A DNA stretch of 36,861 bases from positions 1 to 36,861 of the forward strand of contig JAEZGQ010000008.1 in NCBI GenBank assembly GCA_023416895.1, given 5' to 3'. Of the stretch, positions 30,734 to 36,861 are shown in pieces. Origin of the DNA: Bacillota bacterium. Its GTDB lineage: Bacteria > Bacillota > Clostridia > Christensenellales > CAG-138. Positions within the stretch are counted from its first letter, which is position 1. Each line of letters begins with the position of its first letter. A program made the translations under genes and the position numbers. The notes under the pieces are model-generated. The model worked only from the letters and a program-made list of their open reading frames with translations. It was not told the DNA's origin and made no database searches.

Positions 30734-30744
30734 GGAGAGCTTAC

Positions 30745-31743
30745 ATGCGCGTCGTAAAGAACAAATATCTTCAATATCTGCTTGTGGGCGTGCTCTTCGC
30801 GTTGCCGGCGATCGTACCGGGCGTTCCCACCTCCACCATCACCATGCTCGGTTCCATCGTCTACATTGCCATTGCGGGCATCGGTGTAAACGTGCTTTTG
30901 GGTTTCTCGGGCCAGGTCTCGCTTGGTCACGCCGCGTTCATGGGCCTTTCGGCCTACATGTCGGCCTACCTTACCAAGCAGCTCGAATGGCCGTTTATCC
31001 CAGCGATGATCGCAGCCGTGCTTGCACCGCTCTTGATCGGCCTCGTGCTTGGCGCCATTGCGGTTCGCCTCGAAGGGCTTTACCTCGCCATTGCAACGCT
31101 GGGTTTTGGCGAAATCCTCCGCCAGCTGTTCATTGAAATGGATTGGTTCACCGGCGGCTTCTCCGGCGCAGCCGCAAGCCACCCCGTGATTTTCGGCCAC
31201 AAGTTCACAAAGCCTGAAATGTACCTGTTCATGGTTGCACTCATGGTTTTGCTGATGATCCTCGTTTACAACATGATGCGCTCCTCCACCGGCCGCGCCA
31301 TGATCGCCATGAAGTCGAGCCAGCATGCCGCGCAGGCAATGGGCGTGAACATTTTTAAATACAAGCTATTGAGCTTTGCCATCAGCGCGATATTCGCAGG
31401 CATCGCGGGCGTTTGCTACGTCCACTTCTTCACCCGAACCGACCCCACCCGTTGGACGGCCGTGCTTTCGCTCGACCTAATCGCGGTGGTCGTGATCGGC
31501 GGAGCCGGAACCATAGGCGGAGCCGTTGTGGGTGCAGTCATGTTCAACGGCCTGTCGGAGCTCATCAAAGAAATCCCCGTCATCGGCGGTATACCCGGTA
31601 TGTCGCTTTTGATCTATGGCATTTTGATGATCATCGTGCTGATGTTCTACCCGCGCGGCCTCATCAACATCCCCAGCGGCATTGCACTGTGGCTCCAAAA
31701 GCGCAAAGCGGCCGCAAAAGTTGCTCTGAAGAAGGAGGTATAG
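30745..31743 (+). CDS. livM: Branched-chain-type ABC importer permease LivM
   Basis: A 332-residue second permease. It has the LivM hallmark GIGVNVLLGFSGQVSLGHAAFMGLSAY, then LEGLYLAIATLGFGEILRQL, the ATPase-contact loop SSTGRAMIAMKSSQHAAQAMGVN, and VVIGGAGTIGGAVVGA near the end. A longer open frame exists upstream, but the ATG at 30745 with AAGGAG 7 bases upstream is the true start; that site overlaps the livH stop. The C terminus is a basic tail (LQKRKAAAKVALKKEV). It pairs with LivH to form the channel. Confidence 0.94.
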   Translation: MRVVKNKYLQYLLVGVLFALPAIVPGVPTSTITMLGSIVYIAIAGIGVNVLLGFSGQVSLGHAAFMGLSAYMSAYLTKQLEWPFIPAMIAAVLAPLLIGLVLGAIAVRLEGLYLAIATLGFGEILRQLFIEMDWFTGGFSGAAASHPVIFGHKFTKPEMYLFMVALMVLLMILVYNMMRSSTGRAMIAMKSSQHAAQAMGVNIFKYKLLSFAISAIFAGIAGVCYVHFFTRTDPTRWTAVLSLDLIAVVVIGGAGTIGGAVVGAVMFNGLSELIKEIPVIGGIPGMSLLIYGILMIIVLMFYPRGLINIPSGIALWLQKRKAAAKVALKKEV

Positions 31744-31747
31744 CTGT

Positions 31748-32536
31748 ATGGAAGACGTATTAAGGGTTGAAAACCTCTCCATCAGCTTTGGCGGTCTTAA
31801 GGCCGTTGATAATTTGAGCTTTTCCATTCGCCGTGGCGAGATTTATGGGCTCATCGGCCCAAACGGCGCGGGCAAAACCACCGTGTTCAATTGCATCACC
31901 CAGTTTTATAAGGCCAGCGCCGGCACCATCCGCTTCATCGCTAAGGACGGCAAGGAACACGTTTTAAACCATTTACCGGTTCATAAAATCATTCCCCTCG
32001 GGCTTGTTCGTACCTTCCAAAACACCGAGGTTGTAAAGGACCTTACCGTGATCGACAACATCCTTCTTGGGGGTCACACGGAGTTTCGCGCGGGTGCGGT
32101 TTCCAACATGTTCTCCATGCCCTGGGCGAGGAAGCATGAAAAGAAAATGCGCGAAAAGGCAATGAATGTACTCCGCTACATCGGCCTTGACGGGATCGCC
32201 AACCAGTATGCAGCGGCGCAGCCCTATGGGGTATTGAAGCTGATCGAAGTGGGACGCACGTTGATGTGTGACCCGAGCCTGATCATTCTCGACGAACCGG
32301 CAGGCGGCCTCAACGAAAACGAAACCGAGCGTTTGATGCACTTGATCCGCAGCATCAGCCGCGATTATCATTGCTCCATCCTTCTTGTGGAGCATGACAT
32401 GAAGCTTGTAATGGGCCTGTGCGATAGGATTTGCGCCATTTCTTTCGGCAAAAAGCTCTCCGAGGGCACCGCGAAGGAAATTCAGGAAAGCCAGCTTGTG
32501 CAGGATGCTTACTTGGGCAAGGAGGACGAAGCATGA
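31748..32536 (+). CDS. livG: Branched-chain-type ABC importer ATPase LivG
   Basis: A 262-residue ATPase. Walker A is GPNGAGKTT (37-45), the Q-loop is RTFQNTEVV, Walker B is LIILDEPAGGLN and the H-loop is LLVEHDM. The family insert after Walker A (ITQFYKASAGTIRF) is present. The C-loop reads QPYGVLKLIEVGRTL; LivG proteins usually have LxYGxQRRLEIARAL, so the YG is kept but the Gln/Arg part is changed. GAAGGAGG precedes the ATG, 4 bases after livM. The stop overlaps the livF start (ATGA). Confidence 0.93.
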   Translation: MEDVLRVENLSISFGGLKAVDNLSFSIRRGEIYGLIGPNGAGKTTVFNCITQFYKASAGTIRFIAKDGKEHVLNHLPVHKIIPLGLVRTFQNTEVVKDLTVIDNILLGGHTEFRAGAVSNMFSMPWARKHEKKMREKAMNVLRYIGLDGIANQYAAAQPYGVLKLIEVGRTLMCDPSLIILDEPAGGLNENETERLMHLIRSISRDYHCSILLVEHDMKLVMGLCDRICAISFGKKLSEGTAKEIQESQLVQDAYLGKEDEA

Positions 32537-33273
32537 GAACCAACCTTCCCGCCGAAAAAACCGCCCTCAAAGTCGAGGAGCTTTCCGTATCCTACGGGCG
32601 TATCGACGCACTCAAAAATGTTTCCATGACCATCAACGACGGTGAGATTGTTGCACTTTTGGGCGCAAACGGCGCAGGGAAATCTAGCCTTCTTCGCTCC
32701 ATTTCCGGCGTCACCGAGAAATCCGCCGGGCGTATTTTTTCCTACGGTACAGACATTACCAACATGGCTGCGGAAAGAATCGTTTCAAGCGGCATCGTGC
32801 ACGCGCCCGAAGGCCGCCAGATTTTCCCTGATCTGACGGTGGAAGAAAACCTTCTCATCGGCGGATACTCCGTAAAGAGCAAATCCACCGTAAAAGCAAA
32901 GCTTTCTGAGGTCTATGACCGCTTCCCAATCCTCCCTAAGCGCGCCAAGCAGGTTGCCGGCACGCTTTCGGGCGGCGAACAGCAAATGCTCGCCATTGGC
33001 CGCGCGCTTATGGCGTCGCCGAAGGTACTGTTGCTCGACGAGCCTTCGCTCGGCCTTGCGCCGCTGATTGTGAAAGAGATCTTTGAAATTGTAAAATCGC
33101 TCAACGCGTCCGGCACCACGGTTTTGCTCGTAGAGCAAAACGCGAAACAGTCGCTCAAAATCGCACATTACGCGTACGTGCTTGAGGTAGGCAGCATTTC
33201 CATGGAAGGCACCGGCGAGGAGCTGCTCAAAGACGAGCGCATCATCGAGGCCTATCTTGGCAGCAAAGCTTAA
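32533..33273 (+). CDS. livF: Branched-chain-type ABC importer ATPase LivF
   Basis: A 246-residue ATPase with canonical motifs: Walker A GANGAGKSS (44-52), Q-loop region APEGRQIFPDLTVEENL that marks LivF, signature LSGGEQQMLAIGRAL (about 144), Walker B VLLLDEPSLGLAP, H-loop LLVEQN. A longer open frame exists upstream, but the ATG at 32533, overlapping the livG stop, with GGAGG 8 bases upstream, is the start. It forms the heterodimer with LivG and keeps the intact signature that LivG lacks. Confidence 0.94.
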   Translation: MRTNLPAEKTALKVEELSVSYGRIDALKNVSMTINDGEIVALLGANGAGKSSLLRSISGVTEKSAGRIFSYGTDITNMAAERIVSSGIVHAPEGRQIFPDLTVEENLLIGGYSVKSKSTVKAKLSEVYDRFPILPKRAKQVAGTLSGGEQQMLAIGRALMASPKVLLLDEPSLGLAPLIVKEIFEIVKSLNASGTTVLLVEQNAKQSLKIAHYAYVLEVGSISMEGTGEELLKDERIIEAYLGSKA

Positions 33274-33357
33274 CCCCATCCCCGCTCACAACGGCCAAAG
33301 GCTGTTTGAGATAAAACGAATTCTCAGGAACATAGCATTTAAGGAGGAGAACCAAAA

Positions 33358-34665
33358 ATGAAGAAACTTTTGACCCTTGCTCTTGCGGTCATTATGCTGT
33401 TCTCGGCTTTTGCCTGCGCAGCTCCCGCTGAGCCCGAAAACACCGGCGCCCCCGCCACCGAGGCTCCCGCTACCACCGAAGCTCCCGTTGCTACCGAAGC
33501 TCCCGTTGCAAATTCTCAGGGCGTAACCGACACCGAAATCCTCGTTGCCAACAGCATCGCGGTTTCTGGCGCCTATGCTCCCGTTGGTATCCCGTTCCAG
33601 TACGGCATCAAGGCTTACTTCCAGATGTTCAACGAGAACGGCGGTCTGAACGGCCGTACCATCAACTACATCCACACGGATGACGAGTTCCTGCCCGAGA
33701 AAGGCATTGCGGCGTTTGAACGTTTCCTCAACGACGACAAGGTGTTCGCCATCGTCGGCCACTTCGGTACCCCCGTTGTTGCTGCCACCCTCGACATGAT
33801 GAAGGAAGCCGGCATCCCCTCCGTGTATTACGCCACGGGCATTGGCCAGCTCTATCAGGCGCAGGCTGAAGGCAACAACCGCTCCTCCTTCCCCGTACAG
33901 CCCATCTACACCACCGAAGGTGAAGTAATGGTTGCCTATGCAAAGGGTTACTTCAAGGCGCAGAAGGTTGGTGTTGTGTACACCAATGACGACGCCGGCA
34001 AGTCCCTCTACGAAGGCATCACCGCCGCTGCTGAAAAATACGGCATTGAGCTTGTTGTTGAAACCCTCCAGGCTGGCGCAACCGACGCTTCCGCTCAGGT
34101 TGCGAAAATGAAGGATTGCGACCTCGTGATCGGCGCGATGATTCAGGCTACCATCCCCGTCCTCGTGAAGGAAATGGAGAAGCAGGACATCATGAAGCCC
34201 GTTATCACCACCTACGTGAACGTTTCCAAGACCATCACCGATGCGAATGCCGAGCACATCCAGAAGCTTATGCACACGGAAACCGCCGGCATCTACGGCC
34301 TTGGCTGGGTGAACATCGACGTGAACTCCGAAGAATTCCAGAACTTTGATAAGTACATCCGCCAGGTTGGCGCGACCGACGCTGACATCAACGCTTATGC
34401 CATGACCGGTTGGATCGCGGGCAGCGTGTTCTGTCAGGGTCTCTCCCGCCTGGGCGATGGCCCCATCACCTGGGAAGCCTACATCAACGCGATGGAATCC
34501 GCCCCCGTTCAAAACCCGTTTGGCGGCACGCTTGACTTCTCCAACGGCCAGCGTCTTGGCACCGCGGAAATGAACCTGTCCCGCATGAACGACCAGTCCC
34601 CCACGGGTTGGGATCTCATTATCCCCATCCGCAGCATCGCCGACATCCTTGCGGGCGTAAACTAA
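33358..34665 (+). CDS. livK: Branched-chain-type ABC importer substrate-binding lipoprotein LivK
   Basis: A 435-residue periplasmic-binding-fold lipoprotein (type I, Peripla_BP_6). The signal peptide ends at FACAAP, with lipidated Cys20. A low-complexity linker rich in Thr, Glu, Ala and Pro (repeats of TEAPV/TEAPA) spans about 25-53 and tethers the domain. The ligand-binding part begins TDTEILVANSIAVSGAYAPVGIPFQYGIKAYF and continues with NGRTINYIHTDDEFLPEKG and FAIVGHFGTPVVAATLDMM. AAGGAGGAG precedes the ATG, 84 bases after livF. It ends the operon before a terminator. Codon use (CCC, GTT, GCC ends) is that of a highly expressed gene. Ligand unknown. Confidence 0.94.
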   Translation: MKKLLTLALAVIMLFSAFACAAPAEPENTGAPATEAPATTEAPVATEAPVANSQGVTDTEILVANSIAVSGAYAPVGIPFQYGIKAYFQMFNENGGLNGRTINYIHTDDEFLPEKGIAAFERFLNDDKVFAIVGHFGTPVVAATLDMMKEAGIPSVYYATGIGQLYQAQAEGNNRSSFPVQPIYTTEGEVMVAYAKGYFKAQKVGVVYTNDDAGKSLYEGITAAAEKYGIELVVETLQAGATDASAQVAKMKDCDLVIGAMIQATIPVLVKEMEKQDIMKPVITTYVNVSKTITDANAEHIQKLMHTETAGIYGLGWVNIDVNSEEFQNFDKYIRQVGATDADINAYAMTGWIAGSVFCQGLSRLGDGPITWEAYINAMESAPVQNPFGGTLDFSNGQRLGTAEMNLSRMNDQSPTGWDLIIPIRSIADILAGVN

Positions 34666-34702
34666 TAGCTCCTATCGTTCGGAAAATCCCCTAAACAGCG
34701 GG

Positions 34703-34734
34703 AACGCCCGGCTCTTGCCGGGCGTTTCTGTTTT
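34703..34734 (+). terminator. Terminator of the liv operon
   Basis: Perfect 10-bp stem AACGCCCGGC (34703-34712) / GCCGGGCGTT (34717-34726), TCTT loop, then TCTGTTTT. Confidence 0.9.
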
Positions 34735-34761
34735 CAAAAAAGTGATGCATCACTTTTTTGA
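34725..34761 (+). repeat. Intergenic structured repeat, copy D (perfect 28-base palindrome)
   Basis: TTTCTGT (34725-34731) then a perfect 28-base palindrome, positions 34734-34761, with arms TCAAAAAAGTGATG and CATCACTTTTTTGA. Same box-then-palindrome order as copies A-C, here fused to the liv terminator. Confidence 0.65.
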
Positions 34762-34946
34762 CATTGCACGCTTTGCCTAACATGCTGCGCGCGCATTTTC
34801 GTGCGGCAAAGCGCGAAAAGCACGAAAGCCTACGGCTTTCATCCGTTTCGGCGTACATGTCGCCGTTAGCGGAATAAAGCAATGCTACCGATGAAAGCTG
34901 CGATGCGGCCTATTGACAATGTCTATTTTTTGATACGCGGAGTGGT
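34762..34946. other. Non-coding spacer with several hairpins
   Basis: No gene seen. Inverted repeats: CGCTTTGCC (34769-34777) / GGCAAAGCG (34805-34813), and GAAAGCC-TAC-GGCTTTC (34824-34840), the latter resembling the GAAAGCCTGCGGCTT that follows copy B at 25447-25461. An isolated TTGACA at 34913 has no matching -10. Confidence 0.45.
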
Positions 34947-34975
34947 TTGACAAACAGAGGAATCTTTCCTATAAT
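34947..34975 (+). promoter_or_regulatory. Consensus promoter of the GNAT-Rnk gene
   Basis: TTGACA (34947-34952), 17-base spacer, TATAAT (34970-34975): exact consensus at both boxes. Leader of about 70 bases to the ATG. Confidence 0.9.
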
Positions 34976-35010
34976 GGAGGTACAAAAAGAACCGTCATAG
35001 CAACAGCTCT

Positions 35011-35073
35011 ATGAAAGGCTTTTATTTCTTACGACAGGGTGTGGTAAAAAATGAGAGCGCCTTTCATTTTTTT
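35011..35073 (+). promoter_or_regulatory. Attenuator-like inverted repeat over the GNAT-Rnk start
   Basis: ATGAAAGGC (35011-35019) is the exact complement of GCCTTTCAT (35059-35067), which is followed by T6. The 39-base loop includes the start codon at 35051. It could act as a leader terminator or hide the start, but chance cannot be excluded. Confidence 0.3.
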
Positions 35074-35977
35074 ATGCTCAGAAATCACGCGGCACGACGC
35101 CGCAAGCTTAATGAACTGGCTTCGCGACGACGAGGTGCGCCGCTATTTAAGCGACGCGCAAGATGTGTCCGACAGTATGGAGCGCCTATTAGAGCGCGTA
35201 AACCTGCCGGTGCTGACGCACCTTTTCAGCGGCGGCGGCAGGTTTTACATGGTGTACGGCAGGCACAACCGCCCCATGGGGTTTGTGCGTCTTGTGGTTT
35301 CCGCTTCGGAAACGGAGATTGTGCTCGTGATCGGCGAGCGCGCAAGCTGGGGCCGGGGGCTTGGCTCGGCCGCGCTCCGGGAGGCGTTGCGCATTGCCTT
35401 TTTCGAGCTTCGCTCGCCAAAGGTCGTGGCAAACATTCGAAACGAAAACGTTCGGTCGCTTCGCGCTTTCAAAAGCGCCGGCTTTGCTTCTGTACACCAA
35501 AGCCCCCATACACAGCGCTTCACCCTCACGTTGGAGGATTATCTTGCCCAAGCGCAAAGGAGAGCCGCCATGGAAAACGAAATTCGCATTACGCCCATCG
35601 ATCGAGAAAGGCTTTTAAGTTTTTTGGACGAGGCGCAGCACGCTGCCACAGTCGAACCGGACGCAGCGAAGGTGCTGCTTCAAGAGATCAACCGAGCCAA
35701 GGTAATTGACGCGTACCAAATCCCCGCGAACGTTGTTACCATGCGCTCGCGCGCGCTCCTTCTTTTAAACGGAGCGGAAATGGAAACCTCGCTCGTATAT
35801 CCCCACGAGGCGGATTGGCAAAGCAAGCGCGTTTCCGTGCTCTCCCCCATCGGCACGGCCATTTTGGGGTACGCGGAGGGTGAAAGTGTGCGCTGGCAAA
35901 TCCCCACCGGCATGGCAGAAATCAAAATTCAAAAGCTGCTTTACCAGCCCGAGGCCGCAGGTGACTACCACCTGTAA
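35051..35977 (+). CDS. GNAT acetyltransferase fused to a Rnk/GreA-like C-terminal domain
   Basis: A 308-residue protein with two unlike parts. Residues 1-165 are a RimJ/RimL-type GNAT domain (HDAASLMNWLRDDEVRRYL, acetyl-CoA loop GRGLGSAALREAL, NIRNENVRSLRAFKSAGF). Residues 174-308 resemble Rnk and the C-terminal domain of GreA/GreB (VVTMRSRALLLL ... VSVLSPIGTAILGYAEGESVRWQIP), a domain that binds RNA polymerase. Inside the frame, AAAGGAG (35556-35562) stands 7 bases before an ATG at 35570, so the second part can also be made alone (135 residues). Either a true fusion or two genes whose separating stop was lost. A strong promoter lies upstream and a terminator downstream. Confidence 0.82.
   Translation: MRAPFIFLCSEITRHDAASLMNWLRDDEVRRYLSDAQDVSDSMERLLERVNLPVLTHLFSGGGRFYMVYGRHNRPMGFVRLVVSASETEIVLVIGERASWGRGLGSAALREALRIAFFELRSPKVVANIRNENVRSLRAFKSAGFASVHQSPHTQRFTLTLEDYLAQAQRRAAMENEIRITPIDRERLLSFLDEAQHAATVEPDAAKVLLQEINRAKVIDAYQIPANVVTMRSRALLLLNGAEMETSLVYPHEADWQSKRVSVLSPIGTAILGYAEGESVRWQIPTGMAEIKIQKLLYQPEAAGDYHL
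35556..35572 (+). promoter_or_regulatory. Internal ribosome binding site for a free Rnk-like protein
   Basis: AAAGGAG (35556-35562), 7-base gap, ATG (35570), in frame with the surrounding coding sequence. It is a better site than the one before the full-length start at 35051. Confidence 0.6.
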
Positions 35978-35997
35978 CCCCGTTCGCAGGCATCCCT

Positions 35998-36025
35998 GCG
36001 CCCGTACTTTCTGCGGGCGCTTTTT
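35998..36025 (+). terminator. Terminator of the GNAT-Rnk gene
   Basis: Stem GCGCCCG (35998-36004) / CGGGCGC (36014-36020), 9-base loop, T5. Confidence 0.9.
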
Positions 36026-36060
36026 CTAATTCAACCGATCACTTAAAAAGGGGCACCTTT

Positions 36061-36732
36061 ATGAACGCGGAGCTTTTTGAATACCTTTCCGGCGCAAACA
36101 TCGATTGGGCTATTTGTGGCGGCAGAGCAATTGATATGTATGTCGGCCGTAAAACCAGAGAACACAAAGACATCGATGTTGCGGTTTTCTCTGATCAGCG
36201 AGAGCGTCTTCTCGCCTACCTATTTCAGGGAAATTGGAGAATCTTTGAACCCGAAAACGGCTTGCTGCGCGAGGTAACCTGTTCAGACGATGACTTTCAA
36301 CGGAACGATAATTTATGGTGTATCGCAAAGAATTCATCGGCATACCAAATCGTTTTAGAGCACGAGAATTTCTTCAATGTCACCACCTCCCGAAAGCATC
36401 AAGACCGTCTTGATTTCGTTGAGTTTTTGTTCAACAAAAGGTTGGGCAATCAATTTCTTTACAAACGGAACCGCAACATTCAGCATGCTCGCCCGATTCT
36501 ATACGACCCTTCCGGCATTCCGTATTTAGCGCCCGAGCTGGTATTGCTCTACAAATCCATCTTTGTCCGCTTCATCAATACCTTCTCCCCTTCCGACATG
36601 GATATGGTAAGTTGCTATCGCCATGACTTTCACGTTGCTTTGCCATTGCTCGACGATTACCAAAAACAATGGTTGGCGTCTGCACTGAAATTGAGTTATC
36701 CAAACGGGCATGAATGGCTCGATTTGCTTTGA
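36061..36732 (+). CDS. Nucleotidyltransferase-fold protein (aminoglycoside-2''-adenylyltransferase-like)
   Basis: A 223-residue protein with the polymerase-beta-type nucleotidyltransferase core: GGRAIDMYVGR (20-30) and TREHKDIDV with metal-binding Asp37 and Asp39, as in the ANT(2'')/LinB-like family, plus the family's IPYLAPELVLLYKS segment (about 158-171). Such proteins transfer AMP to a hydroxyl of an antibiotic or another small molecule, but many homologues have no known role and resistance should not be assumed. The Shine-Dalgarno AAAAAGGGG lies 9 bases before the ATG; AAAGG there can pair with CCTTT just before the ATG. It is more AT-rich than its neighbours, which may point to acquisition. 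It stands alone after a terminator. Confidence 0.8.
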   Translation: MNAELFEYLSGANIDWAICGGRAIDMYVGRKTREHKDIDVAVFSDQRERLLAYLFQGNWRIFEPENGLLREVTCSDDDFQRNDNLWCIAKNSSAYQIVLEHENFFNVTTSRKHQDRLDFVEFLFNKRLGNQFLYKRNRNIQHARPILYDPSGIPYLAPELVLLYKSIFVRFINTFSPSDMDMVSCYRHDFHVALPLLDDYQKQWLASALKLSYPNGHEWLDLL

Positions 36733-36793
36733 TCGATTTCATTTCTTTGCGCATTTCCGTTCTTGTTGATCTCCCCTTCCCATCTTGCCTTGC

Positions 36794-36848
36794 TTGACAG
36801 AACCGGAATCTTAGCTTATACTTAGTTTGTAATTTTGTAAATTACAAA
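36794..36848 (+). promoter_or_regulatory. Promoter with operator for a gene beyond the right edge
   Basis: TTGACA (36794-36799), 17-base spacer, TATACT (36817-36822). Immediately after the -10 is a perfect inverted repeat TTTGTAATTT-TGT-AAATTACAAA (36826-36848), containing three TTTGTAA half-sites (two direct, one inverted). AAGGGA at 36855 looks like the ribosome binding site of a gene starting just outside the window. Confidence 0.75.
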
Positions 36849-36861
36849 TTTATTAAGGGAA

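Noticed and set aside
33286..34512. 408-codon open frame on the minus strand, rich in Gly, Asp and Val
   Set aside because: It lies exactly antisense to livK, whose strong codon bias keeps the opposite frame open; no ribosome binding site, no protein-like domain pattern.
35011..35709. 232-codon plus-strand frame overlapping the GNAT-Rnk gene
   Set aside because: Different frame from a recognisable GNAT domain; translation is Arg/Ala/Gly-rich and the start has no ribosome binding site.
1..36861. CRISPR arrays, transposases, phage genes, tRNA or rRNA genes
   Set aside because: No regularly spaced direct repeats, transposase motifs, phage structural genes or RNA-gene signatures were seen on either strand.

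Overview
The window looks like a piece of a Bacillota (Firmicute) chromosome, most likely class Clostridia, of moderate GC. The evidence is: strong AGGAGG ribosome binding sites; TTGACA/TATAAT promoters with 17-bp spacers; the rplU-prp-rpmA order with an L27 that carries the N-terminal extension removed by Prp; a lysine riboswitch with an intrinsic terminator; LytTR/AgrC-type signalling; and a DUF1836 regulator. I see no rRNA, tRNA, insertion sequence, prophage or CRISPR array.

Layout. 1-2.2 kb (minus): the front part of a flotillin gene cut by the window edge, its NfeD partner and a DUF1836 regulator. 2.3-7.5 kb (minus): a LytTR response regulator, a membrane-less AgrC-type kinase and two ABC exporter half-transporters, apparently one operon. 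7.7-11.2 kb (minus): a purine permease (AzgA type) and a uracil permease. The uracil permease has a leader that encodes a 39-residue peptide ending inside an intrinsic terminator. 11.3-13.25 kb (minus): an OGG1-like DNA glycosylase and the L21-Prp-L27 operon with an L21-type leader. 13.4-16.3 kb (plus): a lysine riboswitch, terminator and three-gene amino-acid ABC importer. 16.4-18.9 kb (plus): a metallo-beta-lactamase-fold hydrolase and a 7TM-PAS-GGDEF diguanylate cyclase. 19-21 kb (minus): a GNAT acetyltransferase and a secreted two-SH3-domain protein.

21.2-34.7 kb is the most coherent accessory block. On the minus strand are thiolase plus two tandemly duplicated alpha/beta hydrolases, and a KAS III-like condensing enzyme, CoA-transferase, alpha/beta hydrolase and FabG-like reductase. 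A divergent TetR regulator sits between the two sets. Back to back with the KAS III-like gene is a complete plus-strand branched-chain-type ABC importer (livHMGFK). Both promoters in the divergent KAS III/liv spacer carry perfect inverted repeats. I infer a regulated uptake and CoA-dependent catabolism unit for an unidentified carboxylate. 34.9-36.9 kb (plus): a GNAT-Rnk/GreA-like fusion with an internal start site, a nucleotidyltransferase-fold protein, and a promoter with an operator for a gene beyond the edge.

Four intergenic spacers (about 9.4, 19.8, 25.4 and 34.75 kb) share a structured repeat: a TTCCTGT-like box followed by an AAAAAGTG-type inverted repeat, usually beside a GC-rich hairpin. 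This repeat family, the uracil permease leader and the KAS III/liv cluster are the best candidates for undescribed biology. All assignments come from reading the sequence; no database search was possible.
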